The notes: generated by a model from the sequence alone, not told the origin. Positions 1 to 8,896 are shown, numbered from the stretch's first letter. The stretch: 43,083 nt of DNA from Opitutia bacterium (GCA_003566885.1 PXBO01000094.1:1-43083), one strand, 5' to 3'. Numbers and translations are program-made.

Positions 1-1406
1 AACCAGGTGATCCGGATCTGGAACATTGGATGCGAACACAAGGTTTTTATCATTTTCGACCGAACCCGGGACCGCTTATGAACTACGTGTCACGGGATGC
101 TTCCGGAATCACCTTTGATTTTGAGGTGGATCCGTCGGTTGCCCTTGGTAAGCTTGAAATGGCGTTCTTTTTTGCCTCGGAAGAATATGAGATTGATGAG
201 AACGAGGAACCTAAGAACGACGGAATGGCGATATTCGTTTCGGAAATCGATTCGAACGGAGACGTCATTCCGGGCACCCGTGCCAATATCGGCGTACTTT
301 CCGAAACGGAAACCCATAGCAGGGCGATCAGTGTTATGAATGCCGGTACTGTGTTCCACGAGGAGCAAGCTAATACAAGCATCAGTGTAAATGTCCAGGA
401 GTCCGAATTCAAACCCAACAGCGCCAATCAACCTCCGAATTCCTTCGGCTATGTCGGGTTTACCGGCCGATTGATGGCGTCCGGTGGGGCGCTCGAAGTA
501 TATGGGGATGTCAGTGTTACGACCCGGATGCGTCAGATGAACGCATTGGGATTGGGTGCGTCCGGTAATTCCCCTCACGCAGAAAAGGGTTGGGGCGGCG
601 TGATGTTGAGGGGTAGACATGATTCGGATCATAAGTTTTCCGGTTATGTGGTCGCTTTTGGCCTGACCCAAGGCGATGCCATGTTCACGCTCTATAGGAT
701 CGAAGAGCACGTAACGTTCGGTAGAGGCACATCCATCTTTCCCAATGAAAATGAGGATGCGTTTCCTTCGGATACCGTGGAGGTGCTCGAGTCGATCCAG
801 GTCGGTGAGTTCGACGAGCATTTCGAGTTCGCCGAAGCAGAATGGTATTGGATACGGGCGGAAGTGGACGGAAACAATGTTCGAGCCAGGTTTTGGGAAG
901 GTGCCGAAGGGGATGAGCCCGAATCTTGGGCGATCGATGTTACCGACCAGAACGACGCGTTAGGCGCTGGGTTCGTTGGTCTCATTCAGTTGGATACATC
1001 GGCATATTACCTCCTTCAGGGAGAAGATCCTTGGATTAGTAAAAGCGACTTGGAGTGGGACTTTTTTGAAATCGACGATGGTTCCGTTTACAGTACCGAT
1101 TTCGGAGAGTATCAACCCGCGAAACGGATTCCGGCCGGCTGGGAGACGCTTGGGATAGGCGCCAGAGAGTGGGAAATCAAAGAGGATTCGGGAGGCGTTG
1201 CCGGTGCCATTGGCGGGAAATACCTGCAACATGACCTGGAGGGCGAAAATGTCGTGTCGATTTTGAGATATAAAGGGCCAGGGATGGTGGAAGGCGGCAA
1301 ACGCTATCGGGTGAAAGCGGTGGTGGCGGATTCGGATGACCCGGATTGGGACTCGGCGCTCTTTCTGGAGAACGGATCCGTCGGAATCGTAACGGTTTCC
1401 GAGTGA
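1..1406 (+). CDS. Choice-of-anchor L domain protein, 5' end cut by window
   Basis: The frame is open to the left edge, so the true start lies outside the window. The first visible residues include GDPDLEHW, and FFFASEEYEIDENEE follows near codon 55. Both match the conserved parts of the choice-of-anchor L domain (GDPDL, then FxFASEEY), found in secreted or surface proteins of bacteria that use PEP-CTERM, LPXTG or type IX sorting. The middle third (about 590-1060) reads like a laminin-G/concanavalin-type beta-sandwich, with strands such as GWGGVMLRG, but I cannot name it firmly. The protein ends without any visible sorting tail. The next gene, 38 bases downstream, carries a PEP-CTERM tail. Substrate and role are unknown; it is probably an extracellular protein. 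Confidence 0.75.
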   Translation, partial: PGDPDLEHWMRTQGFYHFRPNPGPLMNYVSRDASGITFDFEVDPSVALGKLEMAFFFASEEYEIDENEEPKNDGMAIFVSEIDSNGDVIPGTRANIGVLSETETHSRAISVMNAGTVFHEEQANTSISVNVQESEFKPNSANQPPNSFGYVGFTGRLMASGGALEVYGDVSVTTRMRQMNALGLGASGNSPHAEKGWGGVMLRGRHDSDHKFSGYVVAFGLTQGDAMFTLYRIEEHVTFGRGTSIFPNENEDAFPSDTVEVLESIQVGEFDEHFEFAEAEWYWIRAEVDGNNVRARFWEGAEGDEPESWAIDVTDQNDALGAGFVGLIQLDTSAYYLLQGEDPWISKSDLEWDFFEIDDGSVYSTDFGEYQPAKRIPAGWETLGIGAREWEIKEDSGGVAGAIGGKYLQHDLEGENVVSILRYKGPGMVEGGKRYRVKAVVADSDDPDWDSALFLENGSVGIVTVSE

Positions 1407-1444
1407 ATTCTGCATTCAAAATTGTTAAATTATTGGGAGGCAAT

Positions 1445-2083
1445 ATGAAAGGATTATTCAAGACCTTGTCACTACTGGCATTCTGTGGGATCGCGTACAT
1501 TCCGAACTTAAGCAGCGCGGTGATCGTTTATGTTTCCGGTGAAGGATTCGTATTGAACGACGTCGAGGGTGAATTCGCATCGTTTCCTTTTAGTGAGGTT
1601 TCCGAGACGCTCCGCTTCAGCACATGGATTGATTCCGTTACCGATGAGTTTTTTTGGTCATGGGGAAGCGAAACCCCAAGGGTTCAAGGAGTGAAGGGGC
1701 CTGATTCGTGGGCCGTTCGATTGGAGGCAGGAACGGAGATCGGTGATAATTCCGTATGGGCGGATCGAGGGGTTGGTCGTATGGCCAACATCGATGGTGG
1801 CGGGAACTTTTACGACACCTTCGGCTTCATTGGAGTGCGGGTTTACGAAGAAACCGACGGTTGGCGTTTTCCCGATGCCTTGCCCTTTTACGGTTGGATC
1901 CGTGTCGAACACAGCGCATCCGCGGGAACGTTGACCGTACACGACTGGGCCTGGAACAGTTTTGCGGGCGAACCGATCCTGGCGGGCGCCATCCCGGAGC
2001 CTCGAGTTTACGCGTTGGCGTTCGGGGTCGGGATATTCGGATTCGTGCTGGTGAGGCGGTGGTGTGGCAAGGGCTCAAGCTAG
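1445..2083 (+). CDS. PEP-CTERM sorting domain protein
   Basis: A 212-residue exported protein. The N-terminus is a typical signal peptide (MKGLFKTLSLLAFCGIAY... ending near LSSA). The C-terminus has the three-part PEP-CTERM signal: IPEPRVYAL, a hydrophobic helix (AFGVGIFGFVLV), then a basic RRW stretch. In this family the tail is read by an exosortase and removed during export, often in biofilm or extracellular-matrix producers. The start at 1445 is chosen because GGGAGG lies 5 bases upstream, one of few clear ribosome sites here. The middle region is Gly/aromatic rich and beta-like; I do not recognise a catalytic domain. Its 3' end overlaps the convergent MFS gene by 9 bases. Confidence 0.85.
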   Translation: MKGLFKTLSLLAFCGIAYIPNLSSAVIVYVSGEGFVLNDVEGEFASFPFSEVSETLRFSTWIDSVTDEFFWSWGSETPRVQGVKGPDSWAVRLEAGTEIGDNSVWADRGVGRMANIDGGGNFYDTFGFIGVRVYEETDGWRFPDALPFYGWIRVEHSASAGTLTVHDWAWNSFAGEPILAGAIPEPRVYALAFGVGIFGFVLVRRWCGKGSS

Positions 2084-3313
2084 CGTTTTCCGCTTTCGGG
2101 CCCGGGTCAGGGCGGAGGAGGCGTAGAAGCAGAAGGCGGTGAGGAGGGTGATGAGGACGAGGGTGCCGGCGAGGATGGATTGCATGGGGACCTGGGCGTC
2201 GAGCAGGAGTCCGAACAGCAGGGGGGCCAGAGCGGTGCTGAGGACCCCCACCATGCTGGCCACGCTGCGAATGGCGCCGAGGTTTTCGATGCCGTAGACT
2301 TCGGCCCAGACGGCGACACTGACGCTTTGGCCGGTGCCCATGCTCATGCCGAGGAAGATGAGGTACACGTAGGCGGCCCATTCCCCGGAAAAGAACACCA
2401 GCACCGTGCCGGAGAGCAGGAGGAAAACCATGTGGGCCGGAAGAAGGCGGGTGGCGGTCAGTTGGTCGATCCACGGACCGGCGGCCAGGGCGGTGAGCGC
2501 GCGGGTAATCGCAAAAGCGGCGAATGCCAGAGGAAACACATGGCTGCCCCAGCCGCGGCTTTCGGAGATCAACACCTGGTAGAAAATATATCCGGTGCTG
2601 AAGAATCCGACGGGCACCAGCGCAAAGAGGATCAGGTAGAAGCGGTAGTCGGCGAGCAGTTCGCGCGCTTTCCAGGTTCCGGGGGACTGGTTGCCGCCAG
2701 GGTATTCTTTGACATCGAGGGCGTCCTCATGGCGGCGGCTGAAACGAATCAGCCAAGCGGATACGGGCGCGAGCACCAGCAGCATGAACACGGCGGAGAG
2801 GCCCCAGGAATAGCGCCAGCCCAGGGTGGCGATGGAGAGAGCGACGATTGCAGGAAGGATCATCTCTCCCAAGGGAAAGCCGGTTCCGGCGATGGCCACC
2901 GCTTTGCCGCGATTGGCCAGAAAACTTTTTCCGGCGGTGGTCATGGCGATGTGACCGCACAGTCCCTGCCCCAGATGCCGCAGGGCGACCAGACCGATGA
3001 AGAGGAAAATCCAGTGAGGGGCGACCGCCAGCAAGCCCGCGGAGAGGGCCATGGCCAGGGTGACGGCAAGAGTATAACCGGTCAGCGGAACGCGGTCGAT
3101 CTTACTGCCGGTCCAGGGCAAAAGCAGGGCGCTGAGGACGGTGGCAATGCCGTAAAGCAATCCCACCCGACCTTCGGTCAGGCCGAAACTGGTCGCAAAC
3201 TCCGGCAGGTAAAAAGAAAGCAGGAAGGTTTGTCCGAAACTCGAAAAGAAGGCCAGGAGAATGGCGAACGCCAGAATGCGCCGGTACTGGAGGAAAAATG
3301 AGAAATACGTCAT
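2075..3313 (-). CDS. Major facilitator superfamily (MFS) transporter
   Basis: This 412-residue protein has about 12 hydrophobic helices and MFS-style loops: GSKIDR after helix 2 (motif A region) and charged central loop RFSRRHEDALDVKEYPGG between the two six-helix halves. Start at MTYFSFFLQYRRI is preferred, since upstream codons are polar and not conserved-looking. The frame itself stays open for 29 more codons. Substrate cannot be told; the general look is of the monocarboxylate/oxalate-formate or sugar-phosphate-like MFS groups. It is monocistronic on the minus strand, with a dispersed hairpin repeat about 85 bases upstream of the start. Confidence 0.85.
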   Translation of the reverse strand: MTYFSFFLQYRRILAFAILLAFFSSFGQTFLLSFYLPEFATSFGLTEGRVGLLYGIATVLSALLLPWTGSKIDRVPLTGYTLAVTLAMALSAGLLAVAPHWIFLFIGLVALRHLGQGLCGHIAMTTAGKSFLANRGKAVAIAGTGFPLGEMILPAIVALSIATLGWRYSWGLSAVFMLLVLAPVSAWLIRFSRRHEDALDVKEYPGGNQSPGTWKARELLADYRFYLILFALVPVGFFSTGYIFYQVLISESRGWGSHVFPLAFAAFAITRALTALAAGPWIDQLTATRLLPAHMVFLLLSGTVLVFFSGEWAAYVYLIFLGMSMGTGQSVSVAVWAEVYGIENLGAIRSVASMVGVLSTALAPLLFGLLLDAQVPMQSILAGTLVLITLLTAFCFYASSALTRARKRKTLA

Positions 3314-3398
3314 GAAACCGAATCGGCCATTGCAGCAGATATGGCCGGGGGCGGAAAGGAAATTGCTCCGGAACGGGGTCCTCGGCAGTCGGGCAAAC

Positions 3399-3470
3399 AC
3401 GGCCTTTTTGTTTGGCTTCCGATGATGGCACGAAAAACCATTTCAGATCGAAGATTTGAAATCCTTTCGC
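3399..3470. repeat. Dispersed two-hairpin repeat, copy 1
   Basis: The 24-base core at 3439-3462 (CATTTCAGATCGAA then GATTTGAAAT) recurs at 5120-5143 with one mismatch. Similarity extends leftward over about 40 more bases (ACGGC, TTTTT, TTTGGC, GAAAAA blocks) and to a TTTCGC end. It lies upstream of the MFS gene on the minus strand. Function is unknown. Confidence 0.7.
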
Positions 3471-3501
3471 AAAATGAAGCGTCAGGTATCCCCTGAACCC
3501 C

Positions 3502-3553
3502 CTGGAGGGCGGGGCTCCGTCGCCGCCGGCGATGGCGGAGCATCGCCTTCCAG
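3502..3553. repeat. GC-rich inverted element (CTGGAGGGC...GCTCC family), copy 1
   Basis: The left arm is CTGGAGGGCGGGGCTCCG. The right arm (3536-3553) is the inverted near-copy CGGAGCATCGCCTTCCAG. Related arms occur at 22002-22024 and 36041-36165. It sits between panE and the MFS gene, in a 276-base stretch with no gene. Confidence 0.6.
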
Positions 3554-3589
3554 TTTGGGAGGCTGGCAAGCGCCCGGTTGGTGGGGTGC

Positions 3590-4513
3590 TCAATTCTCCG
3601 CCGGATTCAGTTTATTGAGCAAGGCGTGCAGCAGGCTGAGGCGCGGGGTGGGGACACCCGCCTCGCGGGCCGCTTCGAGCGGGGCGCCCCAGATGGAGTC
3701 GACTTCCAGGGGACGTCCGGCTTGAAAGTCGACCAGGCTGGAGGGGCGGTAGGCGCCCATGGTTCGGGTGACTTCAAGTTGCCGCTCCAGAAAGGCGTCC
3801 TCGATTTCGATGCCCAGCGCCCGGGCGGAAGCCTGGATCTCCCGCATCAGGGCTTTCACCTCGACGGTCAGTGCGGGTTCGGCCAACAACTCTTCGGTAT
3901 CGATGCCGCCGGCGGCGACCGTAAGGCCGTTGAACGGCACGTTCCAGATCAGCTTGCGCCAGCGGGCCTCCCGCAGATCGGCGGCCGCCCGGCAGTTGAC
4001 GCCGGCAGACCGAAGAACTTCCGCGATGACCTCCGGGCGCTCGTCGTTGCCGCCCTGATAGGAGCCCAGGGTCAGCGAGCCCTTGTGCAGGTTGGTGACC
4101 TCGCCGGAAGCGGTGCGGTTCAGGCAGATAAAACACAGGCCGCCCAGTATGCGTCCGGCGCCGAAATGATCTGCCAGAAAGGCTTCGTTGCCGAGTCCGT
4201 TCTGAAGGGTGAGAATGGTGGTTCGGGGGATCAGCAGCGGAGGCAGGAGCTGGGTAAGGATCCGGTTGGCGGGGGTTTTCAGGGCAATGATTACCAGGTC
4301 CACCGGGCCGATCGAGGCGGTGGTTTCGTGGGCGTTTACCGGGTGCAGGTGGACGTTTTCATTCGGAAGCAACAAGCGGATCCCTTTTTCCCGCACCGTG
4401 TCCAGGTCGGAGCGCAGGAGAAAATGAACCTCGCGGCCCGCCCGCGCCAGAAGGCCGCCGTAGTAAAGCCCCACCGCTCCGCTACCGATGATCGCTATCC
4501 TTTGAAACCGCAT
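3590..4513 (-). CDS. panE: 2-Dehydropantoate 2-reductase (ketopantoate reductase)
   Basis: This 307-residue protein reduces ketopantoate to pantoate with NADPH, a step of pantothenate and CoA synthesis in the cytoplasm. The N-terminal Rossmann motif is GSGAVG (residues 10-15). The ApbA/PanE C-terminal helical domain follows, with Lys187 in ARWRKLIWNVPFN at the position of the catalytic lysine. NGLGN near residue 105 is also a family landmark. Length is normal. It follows coaD by 16 bases on the same strand, which places two CoA-pathway genes in one transcript. Other ApbA-family 2-ketoacid reductases are possible, but the CoA context favours panE. Confidence 0.88.
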   Translation of the reverse strand: MRFQRIAIIGSGAVGLYYGGLLARAGREVHFLLRSDLDTVREKGIRLLLPNENVHLHPVNAHETTASIGPVDLVIIALKTPANRILTQLLPPLLIPRTTILTLQNGLGNEAFLADHFGAGRILGGLCFICLNRTASGEVTNLHKGSLTLGSYQGGNDERPEVIAEVLRSAGVNCRAAADLREARWRKLIWNVPFNGLTVAAGGIDTEELLAEPALTVEVKALMREIQASARALGIEIEDAFLERQLEVTRTMGAYRPSSLVDFQAGRPLEVDSIWGAPLEAAREAGVPTPRLSLLHALLNKLNPAEN

Positions 4514-4529
4514 TCCGCTGCCAATGCCA

Positions 4530-5009
4530 TCAAACCTTGCGTACCTCGTGCAAGGCTTTTACCACGTTGGGCGGAACGAAGTGGGTGATATCGCCGCCAA
4601 AGGCGTTTACCTGTTTGATCAAGCGGGAACTGGTGTAACTGTGAGCTTCGTGCGGCATCAGGAAAATGGTTTCCATATCGGGGTAAAGGCGCCGGTTCAT
4701 CAGGGCCATCTGAAATTCGTATTCGAAGTCCGACAGCGCCCGCAGTCCGCGCACAATGGCGGCCGCGCCTTTCTCCCGGGCGAATTCAATCAGCAGGCCG
4801 CCGAAAACCACCGCTTCCACTCGGGGGTGGTCGTGAAGGTTTTCCTTGATTAGGGCCAGGCGCTTTTCTTCGGAAAAAAGCGGCTGTTTATCCTCGTTGC
4901 GGGCCACCGCGATAAGCACCCGGTCGAAGATGCGGGTGGCGCGTTCGAGCACGTCGAGGTGTCCGTTGGTGATGGGATCGAAGGTCCCGGGATAAATTGC
5001 GAGTTTCAT
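4530..5009 (-). CDS. coaD: Phosphopantetheine adenylyltransferase
   Basis: This 159-residue enzyme transfers AMP from ATP to 4'-phosphopantetheine, giving dephospho-CoA, the penultimate CoA step. It shows the nucleotidyltransferase signature YPGTFDPITNGHLDVLERA, with the T/HxGH-type His17. Later VRGLRALSDFEYE and the HxxSSR-like YTSSRLIKQ motif near residue 127 are both diagnostic. Start at MKLAIYPGTF is chosen because the catalytic motif sits at a fixed distance from the N-terminus in this family; the frame stays open for 24 codons upstream. panE follows by 16 bases. Confidence 0.95.
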   Translation of the reverse strand: MKLAIYPGTFDPITNGHLDVLERATRIFDRVLIAVARNEDKQPLFSEEKRLALIKENLHDHPRVEAVVFGGLLIEFAREKGAAAIVRGLRALSDFEYEFQMALMNRRLYPDMETIFLMPHEAHSYTSSRLIKQVNAFGGDITHFVPPNVVKALHEVRKV

Positions 5010-5079
5010 CTGGTGGCGAAAGTGTGCACCCGGGACGGACCGAGAACAATCCCAATTCGGGGTTGCCGGGGATGGAGTC

Positions 5080-5157
5080 ACGGCTTTTTCATTTGGCCCC
5101 TGAAGGCCGCATGAAAAAGCATTTCAGATCGAAAATTTGAAATTTGAGAGGTTTCGC
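5080..5157. repeat. Dispersed two-hairpin repeat, copy 2
   Basis: The 24-base core is at 5120-5143. The first hairpin has perfect 10-base arms, GCTTTTTCAT (5083-5092) and ATGAAAAAGC (5111-5120), with an inner GGCC/GGCC pair. A second weaker inverted repeat is ATTTCA...TGAAAT. It lies about 75 bases upstream of the coaD start. The rest of the 247-base gap before pgsA holds no gene I can see. Confidence 0.7.
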
Positions 5158-5256
5158 TAAAAAACGCGGGACAGAGCTCGCAAAGGAAAAGACCGCGGGG
5201 ATGGAGTGAGGGCACCGGCGGATTGGGGTTGTTAATCCGGAATTCGACCGGATAGG

Positions 5257-5886
5257 ATGTCAGGCGAATCCAGGATGAACTTACCGAATATCCTCACACT
5301 TTCGCGGGTGCCGATTCTTTTTCTGATCGCCGCCTTGATGTCAATCGACGTCGCCGGCGCGGCTACCGGGGCGTTGTTGCTGTTTATCATTGCCGGTATC
5401 ACCGACTGGTTGGACGGCGCGGTGGCGCGGCGCATGGGACTGGTTTCCGACTTCGGCAAGCTGATGGACGCTCTCACGGACAAAATCCTGGTGGTGGGCG
5501 CCATGGTGGCCATTGTGGTTTTCCGGCTGGCGCCTGCCTACACGCTGTTCCTGGTGTTGCTGGTCCTGTCCCGCGAGTTTCTCATCACCGGCATGCGCAT
5601 GATGGCCGCCAGCCGAGGGATCATCATCGCGGCGGAGAAAGCGGGCAAACAAAAGACGGTGACCCAGATAGTGGCCGTGGGCCTCTTGCTGGCGGCGCCG
5701 GTATTGAGCGGCGACCTGGCGGGTTGGTTCGGAGACGGCCAATTCTGGGAACGGGCGGGGGATTTCACCCGGACGGCCGGGGTGATATTTTTCTTTTTGG
5801 CGACGCTGGTGACGGTGACGTCGGGATTGCGGTATTTCCTCAAATACTGGCCGCAGTTGGGTGCCGGGGCCAAGGTGGAGTCATGA
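5257..5886 (+). CDS. pgsA: CDP-diacylglycerol-glycerol-3-phosphate 3-phosphatidyltransferase
   Basis: A 209-residue integral membrane enzyme making phosphatidylglycerol phosphate from CDP-diacylglycerol and glycerol 3-phosphate. The CDP-alcohol phosphotransferase motif DGx2ARx8Gx3Dx3D is present as DGAVARRMGLVSDFGKLMDA followed by LTD. NLPNILTLSRVPI at the N-terminus is typical of PgsA. Start could be 5257 or the in-frame ATG at 5275 (MNLPNILT); both follow an AGG. The 3' end overlaps pgpA as ATGA, so the next enzyme of the pathway is translationally coupled. Confidence 0.92.
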   Translation: MSGESRMNLPNILTLSRVPILFLIAALMSIDVAGAATGALLLFIIAGITDWLDGAVARRMGLVSDFGKLMDALTDKILVVGAMVAIVVFRLAPAYTLFLVLLVLSREFLITGMRMMAASRGIIIAAEKAGKQKTVTQIVAVGLLLAAPVLSGDLAGWFGDGQFWERAGDFTRTAGVIFFFLATLVTVTSGLRYFLKYWPQLGAGAKVES

Positions 5887-6407
5887 AACCATCGCCTCTC
5901 TGGCTACGCGCTCTGCCGACCCGGTGGGTGGTCAATCTTTCGACCCTCGGCCCGGTGGGTTATCTGGGCAAAGCACCCGGCACCCTGGGAACCGTCGCCG
6001 GTTTGCTGTGGTTCACCGTTCTGTTTTACGGTTTGCCGACCTTCTGGTTCCTTCTCCTGGCCGCGGCAACCGTGTACCTCGCGGTGCTGATCTGCGGCGA
6101 AGGGGAGTCCCGGATGGCCAAGGTCGACCCGCCGGAAATGATCCTGGACGAAATGGTGGCCGTGCCCCTGTGTTTCGTTGGATTACAGGTGAATGGGTGG
6201 CAACCGGTCCTGGGCGGTTCGCATGCCTGGGTGTTTATTTTGCTGGGATTTGTCCTCTTTCGCTTTTTCGACATCCTCAAGCCGCTCGGCATACGCAATC
6301 TGCAAAAGTATCCCGGAGGCGTCGGGGTGGTGGCGGACGACGTGGCCGCGGCGCTGGCCACCTGCCTTTGCCTGCACCTGATCGTGGCTTTTACGCCTCT
6401 GGGGTAG
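5883..6407 (+). CDS. pgpA: Phosphatidylglycerophosphatase A
   Basis: This 174-residue membrane protein removes the terminal phosphate of phosphatidylglycerol phosphate. PgpA landmarks are GKAPGTLGT near the N-terminus, DPPEMILDEMVA, FDILKPLGIRNLQ and the closing GGVGVVADDVAAA. About four hydrophobic helices are visible. Its ATG overlaps the pgsA stop (ATGA at 5883-5886), so the two successive steps are made from one message. Confidence 0.93.
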   Translation: MKPSPLWLRALPTRWVVNLSTLGPVGYLGKAPGTLGTVAGLLWFTVLFYGLPTFWFLLLAAATVYLAVLICGEGESRMAKVDPPEMILDEMVAVPLCFVGLQVNGWQPVLGGSHAWVFILLGFVLFRFFDILKPLGIRNLQKYPGGVGVVADDVAAALATCLCLHLIVAFTPLG

Positions 6408-6419
6408 CTCGAACGTATT

Positions 6420-6456
6420 GACCGGGGGGAAGGTTTCTCCCGGGATAAACCCGGTC
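6420..6456. terminator. Possible bidirectional hairpin between pgpA and pyk
   Basis: GACCGGG (6420-6426) and CCCGGTC (6450-6456) form a 7-base inverted repeat between convergent genes. There is no clear T-tract on either side, so intrinsic termination is only a guess. Confidence 0.3.
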
Positions 6457-6464
6457 GCCGCGAA

Positions 6465-7892
6465 TTATTCGACGAAGCGCATTTGCACGGTGTCGACCAG
6501 GCGGTCATTGACCACAATGTTGCTGACTACCACCAGCTTGTCGCCCTTACGGATTTTTTCCTGCTTTTTCAGGATGGAGAGGGCGCGAGCGACCATGACT
6601 TCGGGATCGGAATTGAATTCCAGGGCGTACGGTTCGATGCCCCAATGCAGGCGAAGTTTGCGCAGGGTGGAGGTCGAGCCGCTGAAGGCGAAGATGGGGG
6701 AGCGATGCGGACGCAGCGCCGATAGCATGGTGGCGAGATGTCCGTGCCGCGTGAATACAAGAAGGCCGGAGCTTTCCAGTTCGTTGGCCATGACGACGGC
6801 CGAACGCAACATCCGGGCTTTATCGCTGGTCAACTCGATCCGGTCGGCGAAACCGGCGCCCCCGGACCGTTCGATGCGGCGGGCGATGCGGTCGAGCACC
6901 TCGACGCATTCCAGCGGGTATTTCCCGACGGTGGTTTCTCCCGACAACATGACGCAGTCTCCCTGCTCGTAAACGGCATTGGCCACGTCGGTGATTTCCG
7001 CGCGGGTGGGCAGGGGCGCCTGGATCATGGACTCCAACATATGGGTGGCGATGATTACCGGTTTCCCCAGATGCAGACAGGTCTTCACCGCGCGGCGTTG
7101 GATGATGGGAAGCTCCTCGTAGGGGCACTCGATCCCGAGATCGCCCCGGGCGACCATCAGGCCGTCGCTGCGCTGGATGATTTCGTCCAGATTGCTCACC
7201 GCCAACTGATCCTCGATTTTGGCGATGATGCCGGCGTTCGATTCCAGTTCGCGCAGGAGTTTGCGCAACAGGTCGATGTCGCCTTCCTCCCGCACAAAGG
7301 AGAGCGCGAAGAGGTCGACCCCTTCCTCCACCCCAACGGCGACATCGCGGCGGTCTTTTTCCGTGAGGGGCGGCAGGTTGACCTTGACGCCCGGCAGATT
7401 GATGTGCCGGCGGCTTTCCAGTTTTCCAGGCGAAAGCACTTCGCAACGGATGCGAGCGCGTTGTTTTTCCAGGACCTTGAGTTGTATCAGGCCGTTGTCC
7501 ACCAGGACGGTGTCGCCCACGTGAATGTCGTTGATCAGGTTTTGGTAATTGACGTCGACCGAACGGATTTCTTCGTCGCTTTCGCCCTCGGCCCCGGGTT
7601 TGACCACAAAATCGAAAATCTCTCCCGGAATCAGTTCCATCGGCGCCGACAGGTCGCCGGTGCGAATCTCCGGACCTTTAACATCCATCATGATGGCGAT
7701 CTGCCGGCCCACCCGCTCGCCCACCGATCGGATGCGGCGAACGACATCGCGCGTCCACTCGTGGTTGGCATGGGCCATATTCAGTCGGCAGACGTCAACC
7801 CCCAGCCGGATCAGCTTCTCCAGCATTTCCTCGCTTTCGGTGGCGGGGCCGACGGTGAAAATAATTTTTGTCCGGCGAAAATCGAATTGCAT
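6465..7892 (-). CDS. pyk: Pyruvate kinase
   Basis: A 475-residue glycolytic enzyme converting phosphoenolpyruvate and ADP to pyruvate and ATP. Visible family blocks are RRTKIIFTVGPA at the N-terminus, RLNMAHANHEW, MDVKGPEIRTG, the catalytic-loop IIAKIEDQLAVSNLDEI, VARGDLGIECPYE and MLESMIQAPLPTRAEITDVANAV. Length and domain order (A-B-A-C) are normal. It is a single-gene unit convergent with pgpA. The region upstream of the start (7893-8089) is shared with the divergent metallo-hydrolase gene. No Shine-Dalgarno is seen before the ATG. Confidence 0.96.
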   Translation of the reverse strand: MQFDFRRTKIIFTVGPATESEEMLEKLIRLGVDVCRLNMAHANHEWTRDVVRRIRSVGERVGRQIAIMMDVKGPEIRTGDLSAPMELIPGEIFDFVVKPGAEGESDEEIRSVDVNYQNLINDIHVGDTVLVDNGLIQLKVLEKQRARIRCEVLSPGKLESRRHINLPGVKVNLPPLTEKDRRDVAVGVEEGVDLFALSFVREEGDIDLLRKLLRELESNAGIIAKIEDQLAVSNLDEIIQRSDGLMVARGDLGIECPYEELPIIQRRAVKTCLHLGKPVIIATHMLESMIQAPLPTRAEITDVANAVYEQGDCVMLSGETTVGKYPLECVEVLDRIARRIERSGGAGFADRIELTSDKARMLRSAVVMANELESSGLLVFTRHGHLATMLSALRPHRSPIFAFSGSTSTLRKLRLHWGIEPYALEFNSDPEVMVARALSILKKQEKIRKGDKLVVVSNIVVNDRLVDTVQMRFVE

Positions 7893-8089
7893 CGGCCATC
7901 AGATCAAGGTGTAGGCGGGGAAAGCTCAAGGATTAAAGTCATTGCGGATTCACCGGCAGGTTTCGGTGTTTGAGTCACAGGAGGGGGATTCCGGCGAATC
8001 GGCCTTTCCGGCGGGAAGGCGCCGGAATTGCCTTCCGAATGCCAAATTTCATTCGCCCTTCAGACGGAATTCGCCTTGCCTCATAACCC

Positions 8090-8896
8090 ATGGCCGTTCG
8101 GTTCAAGATTCTTGGAAGCAGCAGCGCGGGGAATTGTGCTTTTCTCCAGACCGAGAACTGTCGTGTCCTGATCGATGCGGGGTTTTCCGGACGCCGCATC
8201 GGGGAGATGCTCGAGGCCTGTGGCGAATCGGTGGAAAACCTCGACGCGGTTTTTGTTACCCACGAACACAGCGACCATGTCGCCGGCCTCCGCGGCCTGG
8301 CCCGATATGGCAAGCTCAAGGTCTTCGCCAACAGCTTCACCGCGGAAGCGGCCCAATCCGGCCTCAAGAGCCGGCTCGATTGGAATATTTTTGAAACCGG
8401 ATCCCGTTTTGTTTTCCGCGATCTGGAAATCGACGCTTTTGGCATTCCCCATGACGCCCACGATCCCGTGGGATTCATTTTCAGCCACGGGCAAGACGAC
8501 CTCTTCGCCCCGCGCATCAGTATCGGCTGGGCGCTGGACCTGGGTTATATTCCGGACATGGTTCGCCAGCGGCTGCGTCAGGTCGACGTGCTGGTCACCG
8601 AGGCCAATCACGACGGTGAAATGCTCCGTCGCGACACCAAACGGCCCTGGTCGGTCAAGCAGCGCATCTCCGGCCGTCACGGGCACCTCTCCAACGAGGC
8701 GGCCCGGGATCTGATTGAAAACACCGCCGAGGCCCGTTGGCGCGATGTTTTCCTGGCGCACCTCAGCCGCGACTGCAACACGGTGGAATGCGTCAACAAG
8801 ACCTTCTCCCGCTCGCTGGCCGGAGACTTCTCCCACCGCCTGTCCGTGGTTTCCCCCGACAACGGCGATGGTGCGCCCTGGCTGGACCTTCGCTAA
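8090..8896 (+). CDS. MBL-fold metallo-hydrolase, YycJ/WalJ-like
   Basis: This 268-residue metallo-beta-lactamase-fold protein has the zinc motif THEHSDH (His58, His60, Asp62, His63). The opening FKILGSSSAGNCAFLQT and the later TEANHDGEML and SGRHGHLSNEAA are typical of the YycJ/WalJ group. That group has reported roles in cell-wall coordination and DNA-related exonuclease activity in Firmicutes. The exact substrate here is unknown. It is divergent from pyk and convergent with the rhomboid gene, so it is probably monocistronic. Confidence 0.88.
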   Translation: MAVRFKILGSSSAGNCAFLQTENCRVLIDAGFSGRRIGEMLEACGESVENLDAVFVTHEHSDHVAGLRGLARYGKLKVFANSFTAEAAQSGLKSRLDWNIFETGSRFVFRDLEIDAFGIPHDAHDPVGFIFSHGQDDLFAPRISIGWALDLGYIPDMVRQRLRQVDVLVTEANHDGEMLRRDTKRPWSVKQRISGRHGHLSNEAARDLIENTAEARWRDVFLAHLSRDCNTVECVNKTFSRSLAGDFSHRLSVVSPDNGDGAPWLDLR

